A stretch of DNA of 64,000 nt from Leptolyngbya sp. Heron Island J (GTDB lineage: Bacteria; Cyanobacteriota; Cyanobacteriia; Phormidesmidales; Phormidesmidaceae). The notes beneath the pieces are model-generated. The model did not search any database. It had not been told where the DNA came from and worked only from the letters and a program-made list of their open reading frames with translations. Numbering within the stretch: the stretch's first letter is position 1; every line of letters starts with the position of its first letter. Both the position numbers and the translations under genes were made by a program. Location of the stretch: NCBI RefSeq assembly GCF_000482245.1, contig NZ_AWNH01000053.1, forward strand, positions 62,001 through 126,000. The letters run 5' to 3'. Shown here one piece after another: positions 34,098-44,080 of this stretch.

Positions 34098-35579
34098 TTA
34101 CCGCTTAGTTAACAACAGTAGCTTAGAGCCTTGCTCATATTGATATTTCTCTTCTAAGGTGTACTGGCTCTCAATTTGTTGCTCAAATCTGGGATAGTTA
34201 TCCTCATTCACCTTTAAGGCCAACCACAAACGAGCAGGTGCATCTGGGAAATCGGCTAGCCACTGGCTGATTTCAGCATCACTTTTCACCCCCCGGGTCT
34301 TATTGGAATAGACGGGTGCAGTGCCCTGGTAGTAGTGACTTAAGACGACCTTGCGAGCAAAGAAAGCCCAAACAACTATATCTTCAGGTTGTTCATTTTG
34401 TTCAATTGTTTCGACAACAAATTTATAGTCAGGTCTATCTTGTACGGTATAATATCGCATCATCCCACCGCCAGCTGCGATTAAATAGATCAAGGCAATC
34501 GCTACAGCCGCCGGTCGCCATTGTCGCCATAGTCGGGACAATCCAGCTGCAAGCACTACAAATAGGTAAGGGCTGACAAAGAGTAAATAGCGATTTACCC
34601 AAATGGGTATCGACATAAACGAGAAAGCAATGATTGGGACTAGCGGTAGGGTAAACCAGGCGATCGCCCAGAGGACACCCGGTGAACGATGTTTCTGTAA
34701 TACTGCCAGGCCGATCATACCGGCCACTAAAGCGGTTACCAGTCGATAAAAATTGGCAGCCATGGCATTGGCTTGAACTGAGAAAGGCCAGACTGTCCAA
34801 AATTTTAAGGTACGTACCATATTGGCTAATTCTGGAGGATTACGACCAGGGTGGTGAGATGCGTAGGCAGAGTCTGGGGCAATGGCCTGAAAGACCGATA
34901 AAACAAAGGGAGACCATAACAGCAGTAGGAGAACCAACCAAATTCCAAAGCGGATTAACGCTGGACGGTGCTGGCGAAACCGCAGCCCATAGACACAGAC
35001 ATCAGCGAATAACAAGGTGACATTGAGCGGCACTGTAATAATCGCTAATAAGCGGAGAACACACCAGCCAGCTAAGGTGACATGACTGGGATTTTTGAGT
35101 TTCTCTCCGGTCACTGCGTTAGCTAAAAACAGAGTTCCAGCTACTCCAAGGCAGGTGGAGACCACATACATTCTCACTTCTTGGGCATGGTTGATGAATA
35201 GAGGAGAAAGAGTCAGCATGCCCGCTGCAATCAGTCCTTCTTTTTCTCCTATCAGCCGACGCCCTAACCGATACAGCAGAAAGATTGTTGAGATCGCAAA
35301 AATAACTGATAGACTCCGCAGCCAGGCATCACTGTTACCCAACCGCATCCACAGCCCTAGCAATATAAAATAAAGCGGTCTGACATCAAATTTCCAATGG
35401 GAGTCGTGCGCATCTTCAATACTGGTTAATTCATCAATCCATAATCCCTCAGCATTGATGCCGTAAAAATATAAGACCATAGCCAGGAGCATCACCAATG
35501 CAATTGGTACCCATTGGTTAAGATTGAGCCTGGCATTCTGATAATTTTTTTCAATAGGTCTGAGCCGATTTATATCCAT
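34098..35579 (-). CDS. GT39-type membrane glycosyltransferase
   Basis: 493 residues, about ten membrane helices, GT-C fold. GLWIDELTS in the first loop supplies the catalytic Asp-Glu pair; FINHAQEVRMYV matches the FSQMVRMYG segment of the neighbour, so the two genes are paralogues. The C-terminal soluble part begins MMRYYTVQDRPDYKFVVETI, again parallel to the neighbour. The lipid-linked sugar donor and acceptor are unknown. It is separated from the upstream gene by 429 bases, so it may have its own promoter. Confidence 0.85.
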   Translation of the reverse strand: MDINRLRPIEKNYQNARLNLNQWVPIALVMLLAMVLYFYGINAEGLWIDELTSIEDAHDSHWKFDVRPLYFILLGLWMRLGNSDAWLRSLSVIFAISTIFLLYRLGRRLIGEKEGLIAAGMLTLSPLFINHAQEVRMYVVSTCLGVAGTLFLANAVTGEKLKNPSHVTLAGWCVLRLLAIITVPLNVTLLFADVCVYGLRFRQHRPALIRFGIWLVLLLLLWSPFVLSVFQAIAPDSAYASHHPGRNPPELANMVRTLKFWTVWPFSVQANAMAANFYRLVTALVAGMIGLAVLQKHRSPGVLWAIAWFTLPLVPIIAFSFMSIPIWVNRYLLFVSPYLFVVLAAGLSRLWRQWRPAAVAIALIYLIAAGGGMMRYYTVQDRPDYKFVVETIEQNEQPEDIVVWAFFARKVVLSHYYQGTAPVYSNKTRGVKSDAEISQWLADFPDAPARLWLALKVNEDNYPRFEQQIESQYTLEEKYQYEQGSKLLLLTKR

Positions 35580-36008
35580 TTAACTGAATCCTCTCAGTAG
35601 GACTATTTAAGATAGCTGACAAGTTTAATCAGATTGAAGTCAAGACCTTTTGACAGTATTTAAGTACTACCCTCACATAAATCTAACATTGATTACCGAT
35701 TACAAATCCAACTGAAATTCATAGCTATCTTCAACCCTAATTTGAATGGCGTAAGTTAACAAATACTACAAAAGCATTTGCTAATTAAGCATAGAATCAA
35801 CGACTGAATTCATGAGTTTCAAACATTACTGATATGTTGGTTTCATCGATTAGATTACCAATGCTTCATTTAGGTAACAAGGTATATTTTATAACGTCTG
35901 CAACCACTTTTATCGGAATGCGCTTTAGGTGTCACTTTTCCACGTTCTAGGATCTAAGATTCTATGCACTTGATTTTCATAAAGGTTATACAAAGGAAAA
36001 TCAAATGC
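35580..36008. other. Intergenic region, AT-rich
   Basis: No ORF, repeat or hairpin recognised. It presumably holds the promoter of the leftward GT39 gene. Confidence 0.4.
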
Positions 36009-37607
36009 CTATGAATATGGCAACAAGTCCACCCTAAAAATTTGATAATGCCCTACCCTCCTAAATACTTGAAGTTCCACACTAGGGTGATTCCACATCC
36101 AGCTTTTTTCCATATGCCTCAACGGAGACATCGATTGAACTTTAGCGGATATTTCCTGGCGAAGATCTGACGCAGGCAAATATTCCAACATCTGCCTTAA
36201 ATTCTCAATTGAAAACGTAGCTCCATAGCCAACGTAGTACTTCAATCCTGGCAAAGCATTTATATCATCTAGAGTATGCAAAACACGCTCACCATAATAC
36301 TTATTCTGAAAATGCTTCCAGTCTGCTAATTTTTCTGGACTTAAGTCACTATTTTCATGCACGCTAAAAACGTTTAGATCTGGATAAGCAACCCGTAGAT
36401 AATGGAAATCAGCGTATTCCCAAGGAATCAGCACAGAAAACTCTTGCTCTTCCGCATCAGCCTGAATAGTCTGAATAGTTGAGGCAAATTGATCAATTCT
36501 TAACTCATGTTCCGTTAACGGCTGCACCAGTATCGCAACAATAACTGCACTCACCATCGCAACAGTCCACATAAGTTGACGAGAGCGATTTGGGAAATAG
36601 TTTGCCCATGAATTTAAGCTATCCAACGCCAGCCAAACAAGACCAGAAAGTGGGACAGCACTCAGAGTCAAGTAACGAACCTCAAGCCGTGAAAGAATAA
36701 TAAGAAATGGAACGGTTGCCAGACCAAACCAGGCAATCATAAACCATTTCCATTTTCGATTAGGGTTTAGCCATGCTAAGGGTAGAACCAATAAAAACAA
36801 ACCATAGGTAAGCACTAGCTTCAACAGTTTAGCGAGAATTGGTTCATTGACCTTACTAGCAACCACCATAAAACCGAGGAATTGACTGATTGGAATTCTC
36901 AGTACAAACAAAGTAATCCCAAAGATAAGCAACGCAGTCATACCAATAGCCGTTACTCGGAAAAGAGCCTGTCGAAACGAGCACCGATATCGGCCAAATA
37001 GCAAAAGAGTCCCAGATAGAGAAATATACATCCATGCATGGACATGTTTTGTCAATCCTGTCAGTGCAAGGAAAATAGCAGATAGTAAAAACCACTTAAA
37101 CCAAGATCTGCGCTCAAGTGACAGTAACAGAAAAAGACAGGATAGCCCAGAGAATAGCAAGGCAGGCAGATCGGGGCAAGTTTTAAAAGCAAGAAAAACC
37201 GTCATTGGCGCAAAGAGAGAAATAATCGTAGCCCGACCTAGTCCCTTTGCATTAGGCATCAATAAGCGCAGGATAAAGTATCCGGCAACAGCTAATGCCA
37301 TTAGGAATATTAAATATACAGCTGCCACTGCGTTAATTAGAGCAATGCCAGGTCCAAACAATGCAGCAATACATTTGATAATTGCCAGATGGCCAAGCCG
37401 AGAAACGTTAAATCCTGTTATATTGCTAGGCTCAAACCCTTCATAGAGAATCTGTTGCCACGGCACATACACAGCCGTATAGAGATACCCTGGCTCATCC
37501 CAATGCAATCGACCATCATGCCCAATCCATAGCCATACCGAGATAGCAACCACACTCAATAGAATCTCATTCAACCTGAAATCGGTTTCTCTATGGAAAC
37601 TATTCAT
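36009..37607 (-). CDS. Membrane glycosyltransferase, GT-C fold
   Basis: 532 residues with about 11 membrane helices. The first loop carries RLHWDEPGYLY, the Asp-Glu pair of GT39/GT-C enzymes, but overall similarity to the two preceding genes is weak, so it is a separate branch. The C-terminal ~180 residues are extracytoplasmic (FSVLIPWEYADFHYLRVAYP). The substrate is unknown. It lies in the polysaccharide locus but is bounded by hairpins upstream, so it is probably its own transcription unit. Confidence 0.75.
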   Translation of the reverse strand: MNSFHRETDFRLNEILLSVVAISVWLWIGHDGRLHWDEPGYLYTAVYVPWQQILYEGFEPSNITGFNVSRLGHLAIIKCIAALFGPGIALINAVAAVYLIFLMALAVAGYFILRLLMPNAKGLGRATIISLFAPMTVFLAFKTCPDLPALLFSGLSCLFLLLSLERRSWFKWFLLSAIFLALTGLTKHVHAWMYISLSGTLLLFGRYRCSFRQALFRVTAIGMTALLIFGITLFVLRIPISQFLGFMVVASKVNEPILAKLLKLVLTYGLFLLVLPLAWLNPNRKWKWFMIAWFGLATVPFLIILSRLEVRYLTLSAVPLSGLVWLALDSLNSWANYFPNRSRQLMWTVAMVSAVIVAILVQPLTEHELRIDQFASTIQTIQADAEEQEFSVLIPWEYADFHYLRVAYPDLNVFSVHENSDLSPEKLADWKHFQNKYYGERVLHTLDDINALPGLKYYVGYGATFSIENLRQMLEYLPASDLRQEISAKVQSMSPLRHMEKSWMWNHPSVELQVFRRVGHYQIFRVDLLPYS

Positions 37608-37801
37608 AAGAGTACACCCTGTAAAGATCAGCTAAAGAATTCACATCTCTGCGCTTGCTAGAGTCTCTGCTAAGTTAGATTGTTAAAGGCAACAATATAT
37701 AAAGTGTACATACGATAGTCAGTATTGTGGGGCTGCATAACAAGAAAAAGCTCCACTTAATTCCACACGGATCACTTCAGCTATTCTCTCTTTACCAAAG
37801 C

Positions 37802-37845
37802 CATACCCCGTTAGCCCCAATGATAGTCAGGTCTAGCGGGGTATG
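37802..37845 (-). terminator. Hairpin, possible terminator
   Basis: CATACCCCGTTAG pairs with CTAGCGGGGTATG (13-bp stem, one mismatch, 18-base loop). There is no strong T-run on either strand, so termination is uncertain. Confidence 0.4.
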
Positions 37846-37867
37846 ATATTTATCTGAATGACAACAG

Positions 37868-37897
37868 AATGCTCATCCCTTTGATGGGATGAGCATT
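37868..37897 (-). terminator. Hairpin, probable terminator of the GT2 gene
   Basis: AATGCTCATCCC and GGGATGAGCATT form a perfect 12-bp stem with a 6-base loop, about 40 bases downstream of the GT2 stop. The T-run is better on the + strand (ATTTTC), so its direction is not certain. Confidence 0.6.
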
Positions 37898-37935
37898 TTC
37901 TAAAACTAGAACTACAAGTTTAAAGCTTTTCTCTT

Positions 37936-38961
37936 TTAGAACCCGACTCTCTCTCTAACTCGGTAAATAGGTTTATTTTGCGATTCATGATAGGTGCGCA
38001 TCAACAACTCAGCCAATAACCCAAAACAGAAAAGCTGAATTCCTGCTAGGAATAAAACAACCGCAAGCATAAGCAAGGGGCGACCTCCAATTGCCTGGCC
38101 CAGTATAATTCGCACAACAAACAAATGAAGCCCTATTACAGAACCCGCCGATAGGGATACCATGCCTAATACCCCAAAAACATGCATGGGTCGGGTTAGA
38201 AATGTTTTCATAAACGCAACTGTCATCAGATCCATCATCACCCGAAAGGTTCTACCCAAACCATATTTACTTTGGCCATGGCGACGAGGATGATGCCGAA
38301 CCGGAAGCTCGGCAATTCTGGCTCCTTCAATAAACGCTAACGCTGGCAAAAAACGATGAAGTTCACCATATAGGTTCATATCCGCAACTAACTCAGCCCT
38401 GTAGGCTTTGAGTGAGCAACCATAGTCGTGCAGTCGGACACCGGTTACTTTACCTATCAATTTGTTAGCAATTTTTGAAGGTAGAAGACGGGTGAAAGCA
38501 GCATCCTGTCTTTGCTTTCGCCAACCACTAACTAGGTCATACCCTTCTGCTAGCTTGTCTAGTAAGGCGGGAATATCCCTAGGATCGTTTTGTAAGTCTC
38601 CATCCAAAGTAACGATAACTTGACCTTGAGCATATTCAAATCCTGCAGCCATCGCAGCTGTTTGCCCGTAGTTGCGGCGGAAGAGAATTGCTCTTAACTC
38701 TGGACGAATAGCTGCAAGCTTTTGCAATAATTCTGTAGATCCATCACGAGAACCATCGTCAACACAAATAATTTCATAGGAATAGGAGCATAGTTCCAAA
38801 ACTCCAGCTACCTGATCGATTAAATTCGTGAGATTATCAACCTCGTTATAAATCGGAATAACAATAGACAAGTATATTTCCGACCTGGCAGGTTGTATTG
38901 AAGGCTCAGCAGTAGATTGTTCTGAGGTCAATTTTTCATAAATTGAGAGGGAAGATGCCAT
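37936..38961 (-). CDS. GT2 polyprenyl-phosphate glycosyltransferase (GtrB/DPM1-like)
   Basis: 341 residues. GT-A domain: SIVIPIYNEVDNL, CVDDGSRDGS, the DXD-type TLDGDLQNDP, and the HGQSKYGLGR segment typical of the DPM1/GtrB family. Two membrane helices close the protein (about 255-280 and 290-320). It should load a sugar onto undecaprenyl phosphate on the cytoplasmic face, making the kind of donor that the GT39 enzymes in this locus use outside the membrane. Confidence 0.9.
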   Translation of the reverse strand: MASSLSIYEKLTSEQSTAEPSIQPARSEIYLSIVIPIYNEVDNLTNLIDQVAGVLELCSYSYEIICVDDGSRDGSTELLQKLAAIRPELRAILFRRNYGQTAAMAAGFEYAQGQVIVTLDGDLQNDPRDIPALLDKLAEGYDLVSGWRKQRQDAAFTRLLPSKIANKLIGKVTGVRLHDYGCSLKAYRAELVADMNLYGELHRFLPALAFIEGARIAELPVRHHPRRHGQSKYGLGRTFRVMMDLMTVAFMKTFLTRPMHVFGVLGMVSLSAGSVIGLHLFVVRIILGQAIGGRPLLMLAVVLFLAGIQLFCFGLLAELLMRTYHESQNKPIYRVRERVGF

Positions 38962-39417
38962 ATTTCTAATTCCTCAGGGGTTGAGAAGAATAAATAATGC
39001 TGAGTTCAACAGACAACTTAATTACTGAAGGTCTTAGCACACCAATAATTAGCTAATTACACAAGTTAAACTTTACGAGACACAACAAATAGTCTTTTTC
39101 TTACAAGCATAGAGTCTTGATATCTAACCCTTAACTTGAGGCAAGCTGAAAAAAGTCATGGAGTGAACAGCCTTTTCCTAAGACGTCTACTTTCTACAGG
39201 AACACCAGGGAACGGCTAGCTCTCGATACGGAATCAATTGTTTTGGGCTATGACTACGTGATTACAACAGCCAGCCTAAACATTAATACTGCCGAAGGCA
39301 TCAATGTTATTCCAATAATCATACTTTGAACACAGTAGTTCCACTGAGGTAACAAGCCAACTTTACATACTCTTCATGATGTTTTTCAAGAGTCTATATT
39401 GATTGGTTGGCCATGGT
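38962..39417. other. Intergenic region, no gene recognised
   Basis: 456 AT-rich bases between two minus-strand genes. Nothing structured is seen apart from the likely promoter of the GT2 gene. Confidence 0.4.
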
Positions 39418-40818
39418 CTAGCCTGGGTTCTCTAGAAACGTTTTCTTTTTCATCAATATGGCAATAGAAAAAAGACTGACTAGCATTAGAGCACTACCCA
39501 ACCAAGGGTTTAACCCAATCCTGATCAAGGAAGGTACTGAGGCTGCCAATAGGCTCAGGAGGGAGATTTTCTGAAGCTGTCGCCCTATATGGTGATACCC
39601 TAATCGGGAAATGATAATCAGCCCTACAATGGCCAGAATCACTTCACTTAATAACGTTGCGATCGCAGCACCTAAGGCTCCTATATATGGAATTAGAATA
39701 ATATTAGCAGCAATATTAATAATGACCGTTGTCAACAGCAGTGGGGGAAGAAATTTCTCGCGTCCTGTAGACTCAAGAAATTGTTGTGCTAAATTTCCAA
39801 ATAACTTGATACCCAGACTCGGTATGAGGATAGCCAGGGCATAAACGGCAGGCTCAAAGGATTCACCATAGAGCCCATTAACTAATACATCTGTCAAAAA
39901 GCCAGCCACAATTACCACAGGTAGCACGGCCATCAACAAGAGCCTGGTCGATTTATAGATTTCCCTGGGTAAGTTTTCAGGTTGTTTACTATAGTATTTA
40001 GCAAATCTCGTAAAGGTTACATAAAAGATCACTCGGGGTAACGCAGAAAAGATTTCTATAATACGATAGGCTGCGCTATAGAAACCGGTTTCTGTGGGTT
40101 GCGCTAGCCATTGCAGCGTCAGGATATCAACCTGATAGTACAGAATCCAAAGCACACCTGATATAGCAAACGGATAGGCGGCACGCCACGCTTGCCACAG
40201 ACTGTTTAGAGTTAACGTCGAGAATATATTATTTTTTCGACTGATGTAATACGTTAGGCCGATAAGGTCTAGGGACCGGACTACACCTATTGTCGCGATT
40301 ACCCAGATAATGTTTTGGGTCCAAAACAATACCAGACTGGCGCACCCATAGGCTAATGTTCTTTCGATCGTAACGGAGATAGTTTCTGTACTAAATTCAC
40401 CGATGCCGCGCAGCACACTGCGAAGGGTGAGTTTAGCACTGCGACAGACCTCCGTAAAAAGTACCAGGTAGCAAATTAAGATGCCATTGCCCTGAAACCC
40501 TAGCATTTGGGTAAGAGGAAATAGGCATAAAAGAACAACGGCAGAGTTGAGGAGCTCAACTAATAAAAATGTAATTGTAGACTTTGCCCCTTTCTGGGGA
40601 TCAGCCGCAACCTCACGTGCTAGTAACGCTGGTAAGCCGAATTGAATCAAAAAGGAAAGAACACCAGCTAAGGCAACGGCTGCAGCAAACACGCCATATT
40701 GTTCGGGACCTAGTATGCGGGCCAGAATAATATAGAAGACAAAGGTCAGCCCTAGGGTAGCCTCACCTAGAAAGGCATAAATATAGGATAAATCTAGACG
40801 CCTGAGCAGAGCTTTCAT
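39418..40818 (-). CDS. Flippase (Wzx-type, MOP superfamily)
   Basis: 466 residues and about 12-14 membrane helices. The N-terminus YIYAFLGEATLGLTFVFYII with ARILGPEQYGVFAAA is the classic polysaccharide-flippase signature, and PLLLTTVIINIAANIILIPY near the C-terminus matches the family. It would translocate lipid-linked oligosaccharides across the cytoplasmic membrane. A Wzx flippase without a clear Wzy polymerase in the window suggests either a remote polymerase or non-polymerised glycans. Confidence 0.9.
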   Translation of the reverse strand: MKALLRRLDLSYIYAFLGEATLGLTFVFYIILARILGPEQYGVFAAAVALAGVLSFLIQFGLPALLAREVAADPQKGAKSTITFLLVELLNSAVVLLCLFPLTQMLGFQGNGILICYLVLFTEVCRSAKLTLRSVLRGIGEFSTETISVTIERTLAYGCASLVLFWTQNIIWVIATIGVVRSLDLIGLTYYISRKNNIFSTLTLNSLWQAWRAAYPFAISGVLWILYYQVDILTLQWLAQPTETGFYSAAYRIIEIFSALPRVIFYVTFTRFAKYYSKQPENLPREIYKSTRLLLMAVLPVVIVAGFLTDVLVNGLYGESFEPAVYALAILIPSLGIKLFGNLAQQFLESTGREKFLPPLLLTTVIINIAANIILIPYIGALGAAIATLLSEVILAIVGLIIISRLGYHHIGRQLQKISLLSLLAASVPSLIRIGLNPWLGSALMLVSLFSIAILMKKKTFLENPG

Positions 40819-40890
40819 AGATGGATGGGCATGGAAGATTTTCCTTTTCCTTATAGTGCGATCGCAACATCAATGTTCATTTGTTGAGCA

Positions 40891-42087
40891 TCAATGATGA
40901 TGGGCACTTAATGTCCTGTACATGTCACTCAGGCGCTGTACCGAGTGCATAATGTCATAGTCCTGACATCGTTTCCATCCCTGTTCTCCCATAGTGCGAG
41001 CCAGATGTGGATTTTTTAGGAGATAGATAATCCTTGCTGCTAAAAAATCCACATTCTTAATCGGCACCAGGAAACCAGTCTCTTGATCTTGAATCACTTC
41101 CCCTATTCCTTGAGCATACGTACCCACTACAGGCTTATGCAAATTCATGGCTTCTAATAGGGTTAAAGGCAAGCCTTCCCAGAGCGATGGCATAGCAACA
41201 ATGTCTGACATTGTGAGCAGAGCTGGTACATCGTTACGAAATCCGGTAAAGACGACTTGCTCAGCAATCCCCTCTTCTTGGGCAACCGACTGCAGCATTG
41301 AGCGATCTGGACCTTCACCAACAATTAAAAAGCGAGTTTTGGGCAGTTCTCTAAGGATTAAGGCCGCAGCCTTTAAAAGATAAATCTGCCCCTTTTGAGT
41401 ATCCAAGCGACCAACGGTACAGACAATCTGCTCATCATCAGCAATGCCAAGATCGGCACGTTTTTCCCGTAACTCTTCTGAATGTGGCGCTTGACAAGCC
41501 GCTAAGGGAAGACCAATCACTAAAGTTTCCAATTTGGTGGGTTGTACTTTACGCTCATGAATCATAAACTCGCGGACTGCTTCAGAGACAGCCAGCGCTC
41601 TTGTAGTCAGGGGAGATAAAAGCGTATCAGCCAATGTTTGGTAGAAAGGTTGATTGGGGAGCACAGCATGCTCATGCACTATATTAGGAATACCCGTTAA
41701 TAAGCTGGCAAGGCGACCAAAATTCGCTGCTCCATAGCCATGGAGATGCAGGATGTGAGGCTTTTCATGCCTGATCAAGCTGAGTAAACTCGTGAGAGTA
41801 GTCAGAGAAAACTTGCCTTTATTCAAAAAGACTGTTGGAATTCCCTGCTGATTTAGAATTTCACCAGCTGGTTCAGGCGATCGCAAACTGCAAACAGTGA
41901 ACTGAAACTCCTGCTGATTAAAGCGCGGTATCCACCACTCTATTGCCTTGGTAATGCCATGAACACCCGAACCAGAAACGCTCAACTTATCAATCACATG
42001 CATGACCCGAATAGGGGCCACCCTGGAATCACTCTGCCTTGACATAGTAGAGTTGCTAATCTGATGTTCTAGGGTTGAGCGTTTCAT
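40891..42087 (-). CDS. GT4-family glycosyltransferase
   Basis: 398 residues, GT-B fold. N-terminal domain begins RVMHVIDKLSVSGSGVHGIT; the C-terminal GT4 core has VGRLDTQKGQIYLLKA, FLIVGEGPDR and the catalytic EGLPLTLLEAMNLHKPVV (the E-x7-E motif). A cytoplasmic retaining enzyme using a nucleotide-sugar donor. It belongs to the continuous minus-strand gene run of the polysaccharide locus. Confidence 0.92.
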   Translation of the reverse strand: MKRSTLEHQISNSTMSRQSDSRVAPIRVMHVIDKLSVSGSGVHGITKAIEWWIPRFNQQEFQFTVCSLRSPEPAGEILNQQGIPTVFLNKGKFSLTTLTSLLSLIRHEKPHILHLHGYGAANFGRLASLLTGIPNIVHEHAVLPNQPFYQTLADTLLSPLTTRALAVSEAVREFMIHERKVQPTKLETLVIGLPLAACQAPHSEELREKRADLGIADDEQIVCTVGRLDTQKGQIYLLKAAALILRELPKTRFLIVGEGPDRSMLQSVAQEEGIAEQVVFTGFRNDVPALLTMSDIVAMPSLWEGLPLTLLEAMNLHKPVVGTYAQGIGEVIQDQETGFLVPIKNVDFLAARIIYLLKNPHLARTMGEQGWKRCQDYDIMHSVQRLSDMYRTLSAHHH

Positions 42088-42176
42088 TATATATCCCCTG
42101 AAAAAGAGTTAGAAATTCAAGTGTTATACGGCTTTAAAGGATTATTTTTTAGGCACTCAGTACCTGTGAAGAATAC

Positions 42177-42962
42177 TTATTGGGCAATAGCGTTGGCTGT
42201 ATCCTCCTCACTCCGGATCTTTTTAATGGTTGCAGGTACGCCAGCCGCTACAGCATAGTCAGGTAAATTCTTAGTAACAACGGCTCCTGCTCCCACAACG
42301 CAGCCTTTGCCAATCTGAACACCGTCCAATACGATCGCACCTGCCCCGATCCAAACGTCATCGCCGATAACGACAGGGCCTTTTGTATATACTCCTTGCT
42401 CCATCATGGGCACATCTAAACGAGCGTGGATGTAGCGACCGCCACCAATATAACAGTTGCCAGCAATTAGAACAGAATTGCCAATGGAAATACCCCCACT
42501 GGAAGAAATAATTGTGTTGCAGCCAATATCTGTTTTGATGCCTATGGTGACAGCAGCAGTTTTACTTTGAATGACGCAGTTACGAGAAACAATTACGTTA
42601 TCTCCGAGGGTAATGCCTGAGGTGACACCACTAGCATCCAACAACCCATTATCGTCAATAGCCACATATTTTCCCAGGGCAATCCGGCTAGGACAGCGTA
42701 GGGTGATCCCTTTACCAAATATCGCTCCTACACCAATCTCTTTAAATAAGCTGGGATAGAACTTTTTCCTCAGCAAATAGCCTATGGCTCCTGTCAAATC
42801 ACTCAGGAGAAATGTTAAAAGCTCATATTTAAGGAAAGGCAGTAGTCTTGTATCACCTAAGACCTTGGTTTGATATCTTGTCAATGCAGATTCACTTCCC
42901 TGATTCAGCTGCTCACTCAAGGGAATCTTTTCAATACGCTTTTGACTTGGAGAAGATATCAT
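42177..42962 (-). CDS. Left-handed beta-helix acyltransferase
   Basis: About 261 residues. Hexapeptide repeats run from IGVGAIFGKGITLRCPSRIA to the end, with NVIVSRNCVIQ, the DVWIGAGAIVLDGVQIGKGC turn and VAAGVPATIKKI. The family O- or N-acetylates sugars (WbbJ/CatB type). The ~60-residue N-terminus is helical. The frame opens at TTG 42968; ATG 42962 is two codons downstream and preferred. Confidence 0.88.
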   Translation of the reverse strand: MISSPSQKRIEKIPLSEQLNQGSESALTRYQTKVLGDTRLLPFLKYELLTFLLSDLTGAIGYLLRKKFYPSLFKEIGVGAIFGKGITLRCPSRIALGKYVAIDDNGLLDASGVTSGITLGDNVIVSRNCVIQSKTAAVTIGIKTDIGCNTIISSSGGISIGNSVLIAGNCYIGGGRYIHARLDVPMMEQGVYTKGPVVIGDDVWIGAGAIVLDGVQIGKGCVVGAGAVVTKNLPDYAVAAGVPATIKKIRSEEDTANAIAQ

Positions 42963-43004
42963 GGCCAACTTGGTATAAACAACGGCTGAGAATTCTGTCG
43001 ATGA

Positions 43005-44048
43005 TCACGCCCTTTGCTGAGGGTTTCTATGGGTAAGCCAACCGTTATCCAGATACCATTGGGCAAGTTCAATCAGTCCTTCTTTATCACTATGAGTCGG
43101 AGCAAAGTTCAATAGCGTTTGCATCTTGCTCGTATTGAAAGACCGATCTTTGGTATAAAACGCCAATCGTCGCCTGTAGATTGGCGGTTCAATGCCTAAG
43201 GGACGAAAGATGAGTTCGCATAGATCTCCCAAGGCAAATAAGGGGCCAGCGGGCAAGTTAACAAATCGGGCAGACACTTGATAGTGATCGCTGATTAACT
43301 TCACCATATCCCGAAAGGTAATGGCCTGCTGACTACCACAAATAAATATCTCGCCAATGGCTTGAGGTTGAGTCGCCGTATGAATAAAAAAGTTGGTCAG
43401 ATCATCAACATGCACAAAGTGCAGAAGGTTACTGCCATTGCCAATGGCAGGGACCCAACCCTGCATGGCCATTTTATATATTTTCAATAGTCGCTTTTCT
43501 CCAGGGCCATAGATCCCCGCTGGTCGGACCACAGTAACGGGTAACCTTGTTTGTTGGCCAAACTCTTTAATCCAAATCTCGCCCTCTAGTTTGGTTTGTT
43601 GATAAATATCGCCTGGTTTGAGGGGACAGTTCTCATCACCAGGAGGATCTTCAACATGGCCATGGACGCCAATTGTAGAAACGTGAACAAAACGTCGAAA
43701 ATTCGGCTGCTTTAAAGCCGCTTTGGCTAGCAGCTGTGTACTCACAACATGGACGTTATGGTAGCCAATATCTGGTGACTTTGCCTCTCGAAAAGGCGTC
43801 ACCATATGAAAAATATAGTTAACACCTTGGGTAGCCGTAGCAATCAGGTCTGAATCAAAAACATCGCCTTGAAACCATTTAATTGGTAGCTGCTCAAATG
43901 GTTTGAGATTAGATGATTTCCGAGCAATGGCAACAACCTCCACTCCCTGCTGAACTAATTTCTTAGCTAGGTTGGAGCCGGTAAAGCCCGTAGCTCCAGT
44001 GATTAGAGCACGACTTCCAGCCGGTAAGTTGTATTGGCTACTGTCCAT
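43005..44048 (-). CDS. NAD-dependent epimerase/dehydratase (extended SDR)
   Basis: 347 residues. Nucleotide-binding motif ITGATGFTGSNLAKKL near residue 15, then FVHVSTIGVHG and the catalytic YQQTKLEGE (Tyr-x3-Lys), and VVRPAGIYGPGEKRLL. It resembles the 3-beta-hydroxysteroid dehydrogenase-like branch found in polysaccharide loci. A sugar-nucleotide or lipid-carrier substrate is likely. It lies 32 bases downstream of the amidohydrolase-methyltransferase fusion. Confidence 0.88.
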   Translation of the reverse strand: MDSSQYNLPAGSRALITGATGFTGSNLAKKLVQQGVEVVAIARKSSNLKPFEQLPIKWFQGDVFDSDLIATATQGVNYIFHMVTPFREAKSPDIGYHNVHVVSTQLLAKAALKQPNFRRFVHVSTIGVHGHVEDPPGDENCPLKPGDIYQQTKLEGEIWIKEFGQQTRLPVTVVRPAGIYGPGEKRLLKIYKMAMQGWVPAIGNGSNLLHFVHVDDLTNFFIHTATQPQAIGEIFICGSQQAITFRDMVKLISDHYQVSARFVNLPAGPLFALGDLCELIFRPLGIEPPIYRRRLAFYTKDRSFNTSKMQTLLNFAPTHSDKEGLIELAQWYLDNGWLTHRNPQQRA

Positions 44049-44080
44049 ATTTTTTTAATAAATAAGATGATTCCAGATAT

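Larger units (their letters stand above)
37608..37935. other. Intergenic region with two hairpins
   Basis: Between two minus-strand genes. It holds the hairpins at 37802-37845 and 37868-37897 and no ORF. Together they probably end transcription from the upstream polysaccharide genes. Confidence 0.5.
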
